Position numbers and translations under genes: made by a program
Shown here: positions 37,550-46,972 of the stretch, one piece after another
Numbering within the stretch: position 1 is the first letter of the stretch
Layout: each line of letters begins with the position of its first letter
Assembly (NCBI GenBank): GCA_965200825.1
Contig: OZ241385.1
Span: 2,294,001 to 2,358,000 of the forward strand
Direction: 5' to 3'
DNA from: Bin80 sp026709335
Lineage (GTDB): Bacteria; Bacteroidota; Rhodothermia; Rhodothermales; Bin80
Length of the DNA stretch: 64,000 nt
The notes under the pieces: generated by a model
Seen by the model: only the letters and a program-made list of their open reading frames with translations
Database searches by the model: none
What the model was told of the DNA's origin: nothing

Positions 37550-37622
37550 TGCCCTGTAGCTCAATTGGCAGAGCGCCTGGCTCTGGACCAGGAGGTTCCA
37601 GGTTCGAATCCTGGCGGGGCAA
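37550..37622 (+). tRNA. tRNA-Gln(CTG)
   Basis: 73 nt folding into a full cloverleaf: acceptor stem TGCCCTG/CGGGGCA, D-arm GCTC/GAGC, anticodon stem CCTGG/CCAGG with loop CTCTGGA, and T-arm CCAGG/CCTGG with TTCGAAT. The anticodon is CTG, which reads CAG glutamine codons. The U1-A72 pair is a known feature of glutamine tRNAs. CCA is not encoded. The 3' end abuts the stop codon of the convergent lipoprotein gene with no gap. Confidence 0.95.
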
Positions 37623-38384
37623 CTACTTCCTTTTCAGAGTGACTGCCAGGAATCCTGCAAAGATTTCCTTTGAAATCTCAGGTTTTCCGCTCGTGTAAAG
37701 TACGCTGATAGCTCCGTCCAAATACAATGCATCGGTTACCTCTGCCACATCCCGAAACCAGGTTGCAAAATCATAGAAATTGACTGCTCCATTGCTGATA
37801 GCAATGATAGCCTCCCCGTCTGAAGAAACTCCGATACCACTTCGCAGGCGACAATTTCTTGATCCCGGCATGAAGGCAGGATGGATTTGATTGTCTTGAA
37901 GAAGTAGTGGTCCCGATTGTAGGGCGTATTCAGTGCTAGGCCTTTTTTTACTAAAGCTTGTAGATTCTAGAAGGCCAAACTGGTGATCACGGATAAAGAA
38001 AATGCCATTGGGTTTAAGATAAAAATTTCCATACCCATCTGAGAGGTTCAATGGACGCAGTTCATGAGAATTTTCTACATAAAGCCCTGTAGGAACAAGA
38101 TCAGGTTCAAAAATACCGGCATTCGTCACCGCAATAACCGAGTCGCCTGAATCTTCAAGCCATCGAACAACGTTCTGTACGGTTTTGAAGGGTTCATTGG
38201 TTATCGGGTTTTTCCAATGCAAGGTGATGGTGTGCAATGCAGGATCAATGCGAACGATGTCATATGGCTCCGATGCATTCAGAACACATGGTTGATTTTG
38301 AATTGCCTGTTTGATTGCGCTGCAACCAGCCAGGAACATCACCGCTAATATCATAGCTATAATCCTAAAAGCTTGATATTGCAT
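37623..38384 (-). CDS. phosphodiester glycosidase family lipoprotein (DUF2233/NAGPA-like)
   Basis: 253 residues. The leader IIAMILAVMFLAGCSA is a lipoprotein signal with Cys21. The NAGPA-like fold shows VIAVTNAGIFEPDLVPTGLY, NGIFFIRDHQF, ALQSGPLLLQD, RSGIGVSSDGEAIIAISNG and a terminal DALYLDGAISVLY motif, all conserved in the family that removes N-acetylglucosamine from phosphodiesters. It is likely exposed in the periplasm or on the outer membrane. It follows the outer-membrane barrel genes by 100 bp in the same direction, so it may act on a surface polymer. Confidence 0.8.
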   Translation of the reverse strand: MQYQAFRIIAMILAVMFLAGCSAIKQAIQNQPCVLNASEPYDIVRIDPALHTITLHWKNPITNEPFKTVQNVVRWLEDSGDSVIAVTNAGIFEPDLVPTGLYVENSHELRPLNLSDGYGNFYLKPNGIFFIRDHQFGLLESTSFSKKRPSTEYALQSGPLLLQDNQIHPAFMPGSRNCRLRSGIGVSSDGEAIIAISNGAVNFYDFATWFRDVAEVTDALYLDGAISVLYTSGKPEISKEIFAGFLAVTLKRK

Positions 38385-38484
38385 TTATCTGTGATTCTAC
38401 GAGAAATAGGTGAGCTTTAAGCCGCTTGGATCAAAAACTTGATTCTCGTTAATTCGGATTGCCGCCGAGTTTCCGAAAGCATAA

Positions 38485-40395
38485 TCAGGGAGGATTGATC
38501 TTTCGTCCCCGAAATGCATACTGTACAGCCAATTGAAACACCGCGCGTGTTCGCGCACCGGCAGGGTGGCTAACATGAGGATGATCCAACACGTTACGCA
38601 TTGTGGCATTCATGCGGAGGTGATTTTTCCAGAATCTTTTCTGGATTGTCAGGTGAAGATGGACGGTGCCTGGCAGTTGCATTATATAAAATTCAGGATT
38701 CCCTTTTGCGGCATCTTCAAATTCATGCCATGTAGCCGGACCGGTATAGCGAAGCCTCATATCCATGCTAAATCGATCATTGGGTCGGTACTCCCCGCGA
38801 ATTCCCATTTGCAGGCGATGATGCCATGCATCCCTGAATAAGTGCATATTCGACCATGGATAAGCATAGACACCGGAGGCTTTAAGTGTGAGTTTTCTGG
38901 TAATAGGAATGTCAGTTCGCAGACTCGCTCGTGCAATTTGTCCTCCGACAGAACCGATGCCTGTTGCAGGTTGTAAATGAGTTTCGGTTGAATCTAGTTT
39001 GAACTCCGTGAAGGGCCGAATTGAGTTCGTGTATTTTCTCCAGCCAGTACTCAGGTGTAACTTGAGTCTGTTTCCCGTAGTCCAATTCAAATCGGCAGAA
39101 ATGATTGATTCACGCCTAGGTAATTCATGAGATGGGACCCGGATCTCTGCATCTTCAAGGCGATATCCTCGCCTGGTCCAGCTCGTAAAATTCGTGATGG
39201 AGTCAGCTCCTCGATTACGGATCAAAAGTTGTAAGTGGAGTCCACTTTGTTCATGCCATGTGTGCGAGAAGAATTCGTAGCCCGGAATACCCGTATCCAG
39301 TGATAAAGCAGCCATGTTTTCCATTTGAATATCAAATAAAAGATCGGGGCGGAGTACGGTATACACTCGAAATGATGCAAGATAGTCACTCAGATTGGCA
39401 GGTCCATACTGTATCCTTGAGAGAATACTGGTTACTCCGTATTCAAAAGACAATGTGCCGGGAAGTGATGCATTGGCATATAGACGTGCATATACCTGTC
39501 TTTGGGAGAAGTTGACAGATACGGATTCTGGGTTTTCACGAGTAAGCAGTTCTAAGGAATTTCCTGACAATGAATACCCAAATCTGGGGCCAGAAAAAGA
39601 TGCCGATGCAATAAGGATTTCCTGATTCAGGGGGATTTCTCTTCCCATCATTGGGAGGAACCTTAAATCCTCTAATCGGCTGGTACCCATAGTGATTCGA
39701 TGATCAAGTAGCCAAGTGTCAAAATTCAATGCTCGGTATAGAATGCGAGCATCTTTCTCTCCTTGATAGAGCTGAAGTACCCTTGGGCGAATACGAGGAT
39801 CAGTTGCATGATGCTCATCTGCCGCTCCTGCAATCCTTGCAAACCAGTTCGTCGAGGCAGCTGCAAAATTACCGTACACAGTAGGGCCCGTACGATCTAC
39901 ATTTGAAGCTCCATAATCTGTGTATCTGTACGGGCCGGGGTCACCGGTTTCATTACCGGCACTGAACTGCCCTTCTATGGAGAACCTGGCTGAGGGGGTG
40001 CATCGATTGATCTGGATTGCTCCACCATGTGCCAGAAATCCATTGACGAGAACGGGGGTTGTATGAAGGTGTATCTCACAAATCTCCGTGATGGTCACTG
40101 GCAATTCGTTCAGATTTCGCTGGTTCAGTCCTTGCACATGCATAGGATGCCCATCGATAAACAGACTCCAGACAGGGCTGGCTTCCCATGAAGTTCCAAG
40201 GGGTGCAATTGCCCAGTGATATCCTTCAGTAGAAATACCAGTCCAGTCATTGGCGAGTTCCAGGATATCACTCAATCGGGTGACTCCAGCTCTGACGAGG
40301 TCATCTGCGGTCAAGGTTATTTGGGCTGAGGCGCAAAATATGCTGACTCCAAATGCCATGAAAAAGCAAAAGCATGCCTTCCAGAGGAAAAACAT
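38485..40395 (-). CDS. TonB-dependent receptor-like outer-membrane barrel (plug + barrel)
   Basis: 636 residues. The signal peptide is FCFFMAFGVSIFCASA. The N-terminal plug is short (ADDLVRAGVTRLSDILELA, then LNELPVTITEICEIHLHT) and there is no regulatory domain or clear TonB box. The rest is a beta-barrel of alternating strands (RFSIEGQFSAGNETG, FGYSLSGNSLELL) ending in RAVFQLAVQYAF. The start overlaps the previous stop as TAATG. The receptor is smaller than the classic 700-plus residues, so it may be a specialised transporter or a barrel that has lost TonB dependence. Ligand unknown. Confidence 0.75.
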   Translation of the reverse strand: MFFLWKACFCFFMAFGVSIFCASAQITLTADDLVRAGVTRLSDILELANDWTGISTEGYHWAIAPLGTSWEASPVWSLFIDGHPMHVQGLNQRNLNELPVTITEICEIHLHTTPVLVNGFLAHGGAIQINRCTPSARFSIEGQFSAGNETGDPGPYRYTDYGASNVDRTGPTVYGNFAAASTNWFARIAGAADEHHATDPRIRPRVLQLYQGEKDARILYRALNFDTWLLDHRITMGTSRLEDLRFLPMMGREIPLNQEILIASASFSGPRFGYSLSGNSLELLTRENPESVSVNFSQRQVYARLYANASLPGTLSFEYGVTSILSRIQYGPANLSDYLASFRVYTVLRPDLLFDIQMENMAALSLDTGIPGYEFFSHTWHEQSGLHLQLLIRNRGADSITNFTSWTRRGYRLEDAEIRVPSHELPRRESIISADLNWTTGNRLKLHLSTGWRKYTNSIRPFTEFKLDSTETHLQPATGIGSVGGQIARASLRTDIPITRKLTLKASGVYAYPWSNMHLFRDAWHHRLQMGIRGEYRPNDRFSMDMRLRYTGPATWHEFEDAAKGNPEFYIMQLPGTVHLHLTIQKRFWKNHLRMNATMRNVLDHPHVSHPAGARTRAVFQLAVQYAFRGRKINPP

Positions 40396-40973
40396 TACTC
40401 AAGGAAGATTTTGACAAAATTCCCCGTTTGAACCTGAAAGCCAACTCCAACAGAGATGAACAAGAGATGCATCAAAGGTTGAGTTTGAACACGAAGATAT
40501 TCGGTTTCACCAAACAAAAACCATTTGCGGGAAATATTGAATGAAGTGAGTATTCGTGCGCCACCGACAAAGTCGCTTTCACTACTCTCTCCCGAATATG
40601 TGGTTGCTGAATCATCAAATGACATTCGGTAATTACCGATATGAATTATGGGTCTGATAGTGATCCGGGTATGCACTGGAATCTTGAGCCCCCAGCCAGA
40701 GCTGATCCAAAGTGCTCCGAATCCCGGGACATCTGTGGATGCATTGAAGCGATGAAATCCCAGGCTCATCTCCCAGTCGCCTGTGTAAAATGGAGTAGAA
40801 ACAGACAATTTCATCCCGCTTGCAGGGTGCCAGTTGTCATATAATCGAGACCGGTTAACGTTATGGCTTCCTTGAATCCGAAACTCAAGATTGCTAAAGG
40901 GAGCTTGTGCAGAACTGGAAGAGGTAATCAAAACCAAGGCCAGTGTAGTCAGGATGTATCTCACCAATCCCAA
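40395..40973 (-). CDS. small predicted outer-membrane beta-barrel protein
   Basis: 192 residues with signal peptide (ILTTLALVLITSSSSA) and an amphipathic strand pattern (GMKLSVSTPFYTGDWEMSLGF, RITIRPIIHIGNYRMSF) ending VGFQVQTGNFVKIFLE. Eight to ten strands would fit. No family is recognised. Its start overlaps the upstream Wzi-like gene by 13 bp and its stop overlaps the receptor start by 1 bp, so the three genes are translationally coupled. Confidence 0.65.
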   Translation of the reverse strand: MGLVRYILTTLALVLITSSSSAQAPFSNLEFRIQGSHNVNRSRLYDNWHPASGMKLSVSTPFYTGDWEMSLGFHRFNASTDVPGFGALWISSGWGLKIPVHTRITIRPIIHIGNYRMSFDDSATTYSGESSESDFVGGARILTSFNISRKWFLFGETEYLRVQTQPLMHLLFISVGVGFQVQTGNFVKIFLE

Positions 40974-42490
40974 AGCTTAATGGATTTATCGAGTGTAAGC
41001 ATAATTCCAGCGTGAATGATTCCAATGAATCGGTCACCCTGATCCCGATTGAAGTTGTATCCGCCGTCAGCTGCGATCCACCACCAATGCATCGGTTGAT
41101 AGGTGAATTTCATAGAACTGCGAATGGTACGGGCTACATTTCCATCCAGTAGATTACGTATAGATTCGGAATTCGCAGGAAATGGTTGGCGCATATCCCG
41201 CTCGCCCTGGAATAACAAGTCAAGTTTTGGCCCAAACCGCAATCCGGGAGCTTGCTGATCCATATAAAATTCGAGAGATAATGATGTATGCACATAGTCA
41301 CTGAATTGGGTAGCAATCCCACGATTAAGATGGATATACTGGCCTTCAATTTGGGGAGCATTATATGCTCTTGACGTAACCGTTTCCCAAGTTAGTTTGA
41401 GATCTGCTCGTGGTAGTGCATAGACGGCAGAGCCAGTCAATGCGAATGTAATAGTTTCAGGTCCAGTATTCGCTTGAAGGCGAATATCGTCAATCATGAA
41501 TTGCCCCTGAAGTGTCAACCGCTTGAACTGCGCCCATATGAGTCCGGCCAACAGCCCATTGTTATCATCGTTTTTTGGGGCGTTATCTACAACGAAAGTG
41601 AATGGGTTAACAGGGTTGAGATATTTCAGGGAGATAGAAGAGGAAGGTCCCGAATAGATTGCAGATTCCATGAAGCTGATCATAAATTTCCTGCTTGGAC
41701 GGTAATCCCAGCGATGTGCAGCATGAAATCTCCGGATACTTCCAGATTTTACAGAATCATCTGCTGCTCTTCCGGTATAATATCGGCCATCAATCGCACT
41801 GTCAAGTTCACTCAGAACTGCTGTTATAGATGCTCGATCTCCACCGATGCGAAGAAGGATCTGATCCCGGCTACGGGCGTTATCGCTCACAATTGTGGAC
41901 ACATCCTCAGGTGTACTCCAGTGAAGATCCCATCGTCCAACATAGGCGGAAAACCATCGTTGGTGCCATCCGGTGTATGAGTGTTCGCTTCTTGCCCGTA
42001 GTCTCAATGCAGAGTCCAGTCCATCTGGATCCCTGTCATAATAGCGGCTATGAAACAAGGACAGTTCCGCTACTGCAGGTCCTGCTTCAAGATATGCGCC
42101 GGCTACGGAGCCGTGCCAGTAGAAATTAACTGTGTTACCTTCAGGGCGTACAGTGTCAATTCGGTCGCTGTTAATGACATCAGTTCCCAACATAAATGAA
42201 TATCCTATTCTCCCATGATTGTCGGATATTTCAGTTGGCTCGAGTTTTCGTCGAAGTAGGCTGATCCAGTGACGCTCTGAGCGGTTCAGTTGTGTGGTAT
42301 CAATTTGGCTGATAGCATTCCATATATCCCCTCTGCGATAGGGTAATGCGGTAGGGTTCAGGTCAAGCAAATGCCCTCGACGCTGAAGTCGTACAATATA
42401 TTCGTAGGCGAAATCGCTCGTAGGTAACAAACGGTTTCCCTGTGCCTGGATTTTTTCCGGGAACAGCAAAAATAGGATGTTGCCAAGCAA
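40961..42490 (-). CDS. capsule assembly Wzi-like outer-membrane barrel
   Basis: About 509 residues counted from TTG at 42490. The frame is open further upstream to a stop, and a more convincing signal peptide (SSSFLYPTLLCILLG and on to EKIQAQ) needs a start farther up, where only ATT or similar codons are available, so the true start is unresolved. The body resembles Wzi, an 18-stranded barrel that tethers group 1-type capsule: YEYIVRLQRRGHLLDLNPT, an N-terminal helical part, and repeated strand pairs. Family identification is moderate. It is the first gene of the surface cluster. Confidence 0.6.
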   Translation of the reverse strand: MLGNILFLLFPEKIQAQGNRLLPTSDFAYEYIVRLQRRGHLLDLNPTALPYRRGDIWNAISQIDTTQLNRSERHWISLLRRKLEPTEISDNHGRIGYSFMLGTDVINSDRIDTVRPEGNTVNFYWHGSVAGAYLEAGPAVAELSLFHSRYYDRDPDGLDSALRLRARSEHSYTGWHQRWFSAYVGRWDLHWSTPEDVSTIVSDNARSRDQILLRIGGDRASITAVLSELDSAIDGRYYTGRAADDSVKSGSIRRFHAAHRWDYRPSRKFMISFMESAIYSGPSSSISLKYLNPVNPFTFVVDNAPKNDDNNGLLAGLIWAQFKRLTLQGQFMIDDIRLQANTGPETITFALTGSAVYALPRADLKLTWETVTSRAYNAPQIEGQYIHLNRGIATQFSDYVHTSLSLEFYMDQQAPGLRFGPKLDLLFQGERDMRQPFPANSESIRNLLDGNVARTIRSSMKFTYQPMHWWWIAADGGYNFNRDQGDRFIGIIHAGIMLTLDKSIKLWDW

Positions 42491-42540
42491 TATGCAAAGC
42501 AGCGTAGGATAAAGAAATGAGCTTGAACGTAAAATGGCAA

Positions 42541-43298
42541 TGAAGTAGTAGATGGCTTATAGGAGGGTATTTATCCCAAAGTAAGGAATCAATTAGGGTA
42601 GTTCATAGAAGGATATTCCGGGTGATAGTGGAAACGGTTAACAGGTCATATACGGCAAATAGGAGAAATCGCCTGAGCTTTATCAATAATCCATGAGGCG
42701 TTACACTATCGTATTGAGGTTGAGAGATACCCTCCCAAAATAAGTAATCGCTAGCTAACAGCCCGTGGACAGAGTCTCTCACAGAAATGGGACAGCCTGA
42801 ATTGAATAAAAATCTTCGTTTTTGCTCCCAAAACGCTCAAGATCGTTGCTTTTAGCACATTTTATCTATCAATTTTGTCTGTCAGATCATGCAAAGTCAG
42901 CATCAAAAACGGCTATCTAAATTTATTTAACTTTATCCACGGGCTGCTAAAGTCAGTCCTTGCCGTAAGGATGCCTGCAAAGGTGCAGAGAAAAATATCC
43001 GAAATCTGTTCATATAATGTGTCATGTGGGCTTTTAAGAGCAGTTTCTATTACAATCCCCCGATATTTGATTAGCGAGTTTTCCAGTTGTCTTCTGGGAT
43101 AGATCCGAGACCAGCTAGACCCGGACACATTTAATTGCAACAGTTTTGTGTTTTCAAGCAAAATTTCTTTGTATTTGATATGATGGCCAGTTCATTGGAT
43201 GTAGAATGAGTCATTTCTCTTTATTTCAGGTTGAAGGTAAGAGAAGGGCGCGGGAGTAAGGTTGTTTGTATATAAAAACGAGGAAATACGTTCTGTAG
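42541..43298. other. long intergenic region before the sugar transferase gene
   Basis: 758 bp between divergent units. A minus-strand frame at 42913-43161 could encode 82 residues (starts MLENTKLLQLNV), but I see no family or ribosome site and do not call it. The last 40 bases before 43299 hold GAGGAAATAC as a ribosome site for the transferase gene. Confidence 0.3.
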
Positions 43299-44717
43299 AT
43301 GTCACGCACGCTTGAGTTTGTCGCGCTGATTATTACTGACACGATTGCTGTGGCAATCTCCTGTATTCTGTATTTGAGGATCAGATTTCCTGAGAGCTTC
43401 AGTGTAATGGGCTTTTCGGGTTCTGAGGGGCAGATGATCTATCCCTTATATGCTTCGGTCGCGCTCGCATTTTTTTGGATTGTCGTACTCCTGATCGCCG
43501 GTATGTATCGTGAGCGCCATGCATCCAGTCGTATTGATGAAATTGTATCACTGACGAAAGTTATTACGGTCGGAGTTCTGATTCTGGTCTTCAGTATTTT
43601 CATCGATGTTCTGGAGACAGGAGGAAGTCTCTCCATTTTCGCCACTTACTGGATTTCAGTTCTGGGGCTGGTTGTATTTGGCAGGATCATTGTACGTTCT
43701 GTTCAGAAAGCGCTGATCTTGCGGGGATACGGCACTCACAGGGCTCTGGTGGTCGGCTGGCGGGATAAAGTTGACCGATTATATAGAGATGTAGCGAAGT
43801 ATCCGGCGGCAGGTATCCAGATCGTCGGATCTGTACGGTTGGGGCAACAGGTTGACGAACCCAAGAATGGATCCGAAATTATTGACGAAGAAAGTGTACA
43901 TGCGATAGAACAGCTGCCCGATCTCATTGATGATCTGCAAGTTCGAGATGTTTTGATCGCATTGGGATCCCAAGATCATAAAGAGCTTTCCGAAGTCCTG
44001 CAGTTGTGCGATGGGAAAAATGTAACGCTTAAGATCGTTCCGGATTTTTATTCCGTCATTGGTGGTATGGCGCGAACCGAGCATATCTATGGACTCCCCC
44101 TCATTGAAGTATTGCCGGTTCCAATGCCTGTTTGGGAGCAATACACGAAACGTCTCATTGATTTGGTTGTGGCATTAATCATATTAGTTATAGGACTGCC
44201 TTTCTGGATTGGAGTTATTATTGCAGTCAAGACGACGTCAGAGGGAGGTGCAGTCTATAGACAGAAGCGTGTGGGTCGCAAGGGACGTGTTTTCACCATG
44301 TATAAGTTTCGAACCATGTGTATGGATGCTGAAGCCCACACTGGGCCGGTATGGGCTTCGGAAGATGATCCACGTTACACAGCGGTCGGACGTTGGCTAC
44401 GCAAGACCCGTTTGGATGAAATTCCTCAACTATTAAATGTGCTTCGCGGCGATATGAGCTTGGTTGGCCCTCGTCCTGAACGGCCGTACTTTGTTGAAAA
44501 ATTGATAGGAAAGATACCACTCTATAACCGCCGCCATCGAATCAAGCCAGGGATTACAGGTTGGGCTCAGGTGATGTGGCACTATGACAGTTCTCTTGAA
44601 GATGTGCGACAAAAAGTTAAATATGATCTCTATTATATCGAGAATATGAGTTTGCGGATGGATCTGAAAATTCTTTTCCGGACTCTGCGGGCGGTGGTGT
44701 CCGGGGGAGGGCGTTGA
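43299..44717 (+). CDS. undecaprenyl-phosphate sugar phosphotransferase (WcaJ/exopolysaccharide initiating type)
   Basis: 472 residues. The N-terminal half has five transmembrane segments and a CoA-binding-like domain (HRALVVGWRDKVDRLYRDV). The C-terminal Bac_transf catalytic domain shows KRLIDLVVALIILVIGLPFW, VYRQKRVGRKGRVFTMYKFR, the RLDEIPQLLNVLRGDMSLVG acidic motif and RHRIKPGITGWAQV. It adds the first sugar phosphate to undecaprenyl phosphate at the inner membrane to start a surface polysaccharide. It heads a two-gene unit; the next gene starts inside its stop codon. Confidence 0.9.
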   Translation: MSRTLEFVALIITDTIAVAISCILYLRIRFPESFSVMGFSGSEGQMIYPLYASVALAFFWIVVLLIAGMYRERHASSRIDEIVSLTKVITVGVLILVFSIFIDVLETGGSLSIFATYWISVLGLVVFGRIIVRSVQKALILRGYGTHRALVVGWRDKVDRLYRDVAKYPAAGIQIVGSVRLGQQVDEPKNGSEIIDEESVHAIEQLPDLIDDLQVRDVLIALGSQDHKELSEVLQLCDGKNVTLKIVPDFYSVIGGMARTEHIYGLPLIEVLPVPMPVWEQYTKRLIDLVVALIILVIGLPFWIGVIIAVKTTSEGGAVYRQKRVGRKGRVFTMYKFRTMCMDAEAHTGPVWASEDDPRYTAVGRWLRKTRLDEIPQLLNVLRGDMSLVGPRPERPYFVEKLIGKIPLYNRRHRIKPGITGWAQVMWHYDSSLEDVRQKVKYDLYYIENMSLRMDLKILFRTLRAVVSGGGR

Positions 44718-46696
44718 GTAGTATCAATAGATTTTCTCATGCGGAGTTGCGCGAGTTGCTATATGCGCTACTCGTACCTCGCATGATTGAGGAGCAGATG
44801 CTCCGACTCATTCGCCATAACCGTATTTCTAAATGGTTCAGCGGCTATGGGCAAGAAGCGATTGCAGTAGGTTGTACTTGGGCACTTCGGGACACCGATG
44901 TGATTCTCCCACTTCACCGGAACTTGGGAGTATGGACAGCGAGAGACGTACCGCTCAAGCCTCTCTTTTGTCAGATGATGGGAAAAGCCGGGGGATATAC
45001 CAACGGACGGGATCGGACCTTCCACTTCGGCATCCCTGAAAAACGAATAATAGGAATGATCTCCCATCTGGGTGCCATGTTGCCCGTGGCTTGCGGGGTC
45101 GCACAGGCTGCTCAGATTAAGGGAAATCAGGATGTCGCCGTCGTCTTTTGCGGAGATGGTGCTACGCGAGAGGGGGATTTTCACGAAGCATGCAGTTTGG
45201 CGGGAATCTGGAAATTACCAGTATTGTTTGTTGTTGAGAATAATGGATACGGTCTTTCTACACCTACTGGGGAGGCGCTGCCAATCATGAACCTGGCAGA
45301 TGCGGCACTTGGGTATGGGTTTCCGGGGATAACCATCGATGGTAATAACGTGTTAAGTGTTGTAGATGGTGTTCGCACAGCTGCGACACGCGCACGCGAG
45401 GGGAAAGGCCCTTCACTTTTGGAAATGAAAACCTTTCGACGTCGTGGTCATGAGGAAGCTTCCGGGGTAAAATATGTGCCAAAAAAATTGATTGAAGAAT
45501 GGGCGCAGAAAGATCCGGTAGATCAGTACACCGCACTGTTGATCAACGAAAAGGTTGTATCCTCTGTCGAAGTTCAGCAGATGAGGAAAGAAATTTCTGA
45601 GCTAGTGGAAATTGCCTCCGAGTATGCGTTGGCACAGCCCTTGGTTGAAAGCACACCTCAGGAGGAAAAATGTGCGATCTTTTCGGCTTATGACACTGCT
45701 CCGAGGGAACCTGAGGGCAAGGAATCTGAACTCCGATTCATTGATGCCATTTCCGAGGCGATGACGCAGGCCATGGACGAAGACGAACGTGTACTGTTAA
45801 TGGGACAGGATATTGCTGAGTATGGGGGAGTCTTCAAAGCTTCAGTTGGGCTTTTGGATCGCTTTGGGAAGAGGCGCGTGAGAAACACACCCATCATAGA
45901 AAGTGGGGTTTTAGGAGCCGCCTTGGGATTGGCCCTGGAAGGCTTCAGCCCAATCGTGGAAATGCAGTATGCGGATTTTATTTCCTGTGGCTTCAACCAG
46001 ATCGTCAATAATTTGGCAACCACCTACTATCGATGGAATGCTCCCGTCAGCGTGACGATACGGGCACCATTTGGTGGACATATCGGAGCTGGCCCCTTTC
46101 ATTCACAGTGCAAGGAAGCTTGGTTCTGCCATGTTCCAGGCCTTAAAGTGGTTGCCCCCTCAACCCCCCATGATGCCAAAGGGTTGCTTCTTGCATCTAT
46201 TTCTGATCCGAATCCGGTTCTCTTTTTTGAGCATAAATACCTCTATCGCAGTGCGAAAGGGCTTGTCCCGAATGCGCCATTTGATATACCTTTGGGGAAG
46301 GCTTCCTGTTTACATCCTGGTGAAGATCTAACGATTGTGACTTACGGATTGTGCACACAGTGGGCTCTTGAAGAAGCCCATATTCAATCGCAGAATGATG
46401 TATCTATTGAAGTGATTGATCTACGAACTCTGATCCCCTGGGATCAGGAAACGATTCTGACTTCCCTAAAGAAGACCGGGCGGCTTTTGGTTCTGCATGA
46501 AGCAACCATGACGGGTGGTTTTGGGGCAGAAATTGCCGCAAGGATAGGAGAGGAAGGGTTTGAGTATCTAGATGCACCGATCAAGCGTGTCGCAAGTTTA
46601 GACACGCCTGTCCCGTTTTCTCTGAACCTGGAGACTGAAATTTTTTCGGCTAAATCGAGATTGAAAAAGGCACTCGGGCAACTGTTAGCCTACTAG
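44714..46696 (+). CDS. fused 2-oxoacid dehydrogenase E1 component (alpha + beta)
   Basis: 660 residues joining E1-alpha (1-320) and E1-beta (340-660) in one chain. The TPP motif is VVFCGDGATREGDFHEACS to VVENNGYGLSTPTG. The beta half carries LLMGQDIAEYGGVFKASVGL and RNTPIIESGVLGAALGLALEG. It decarboxylates a branched-chain or pyruvate-type 2-oxoacid and passes the acyl group to an E2 lipoyl protein, not encoded here. The likely start is a TTG at 44714 overlapping the transferase stop; no nearby ATG retains the N-terminal helix. The coupling to a glycosyltransferase gene is unexplained. Confidence 0.88.
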   Translation: MSSINRFSHAELRELLYALLVPRMIEEQMLRLIRHNRISKWFSGYGQEAIAVGCTWALRDTDVILPLHRNLGVWTARDVPLKPLFCQMMGKAGGYTNGRDRTFHFGIPEKRIIGMISHLGAMLPVACGVAQAAQIKGNQDVAVVFCGDGATREGDFHEACSLAGIWKLPVLFVVENNGYGLSTPTGEALPIMNLADAALGYGFPGITIDGNNVLSVVDGVRTAATRAREGKGPSLLEMKTFRRRGHEEASGVKYVPKKLIEEWAQKDPVDQYTALLINEKVVSSVEVQQMRKEISELVEIASEYALAQPLVESTPQEEKCAIFSAYDTAPREPEGKESELRFIDAISEAMTQAMDEDERVLLMGQDIAEYGGVFKASVGLLDRFGKRRVRNTPIIESGVLGAALGLALEGFSPIVEMQYADFISCGFNQIVNNLATTYYRWNAPVSVTIRAPFGGHIGAGPFHSQCKEAWFCHVPGLKVVAPSTPHDAKGLLLASISDPNPVLFFEHKYLYRSAKGLVPNAPFDIPLGKASCLHPGEDLTIVTYGLCTQWALEEAHIQSQNDVSIEVIDLRTLIPWDQETILTSLKKTGRLLVLHEATMTGGFGAEIAARIGEEGFEYLDAPIKRVASLDTPVPFSLNLETEIFSAKSRLKKALGQLLAY

Positions 46697-46810
46697 CATT
46701 ATTCAGATGAAATAGTTAGCCAAATGTATGGCTTGGGAGACAATTGAGATGGAAAATCTTCATAGAATACAGAAAAATCCAGAGTTGCATATTTTGTTAT
46801 CATGAAACGT

Positions 46811-46826
46811 TGTTTACCGCGGTATA
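46811..46826. promoter_or_regulatory. 16-bp near-palindrome upstream of peroxiredoxin
   Basis: GTTTACCGCGGTATAC is a palindrome with one mismatch pair. It lies 147 bp before the first peroxiredoxin gene in a gap without other features, so it could be an operator, but this rests on symmetry only. Confidence 0.2.
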
Positions 46827-46972
46827 CTTGTGGATACAGCATTAAGATGGATCTTCTATGTTATATGTTAATCGTTAGGATCTGAATTATAGCTATCTAT
46901 CGCAAGTAGAGCGATGATCTGTTGCATGGAGTCACATAATCATTAATTTCAAACCAAGATATTGTACGTGCC

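Noticed and set aside
37550..37622. tRNA-Trp instead of tRNA-Gln
   Set aside because: The anticodon loop is CTCTGGA, so the anticodon is CTG; Trp would need CCA.
42913..43161. An 82-residue minus-strand gene in the 43-kb gap
   Set aside because: No ribosome site, signal, or recognisable family; probably a chance open frame.
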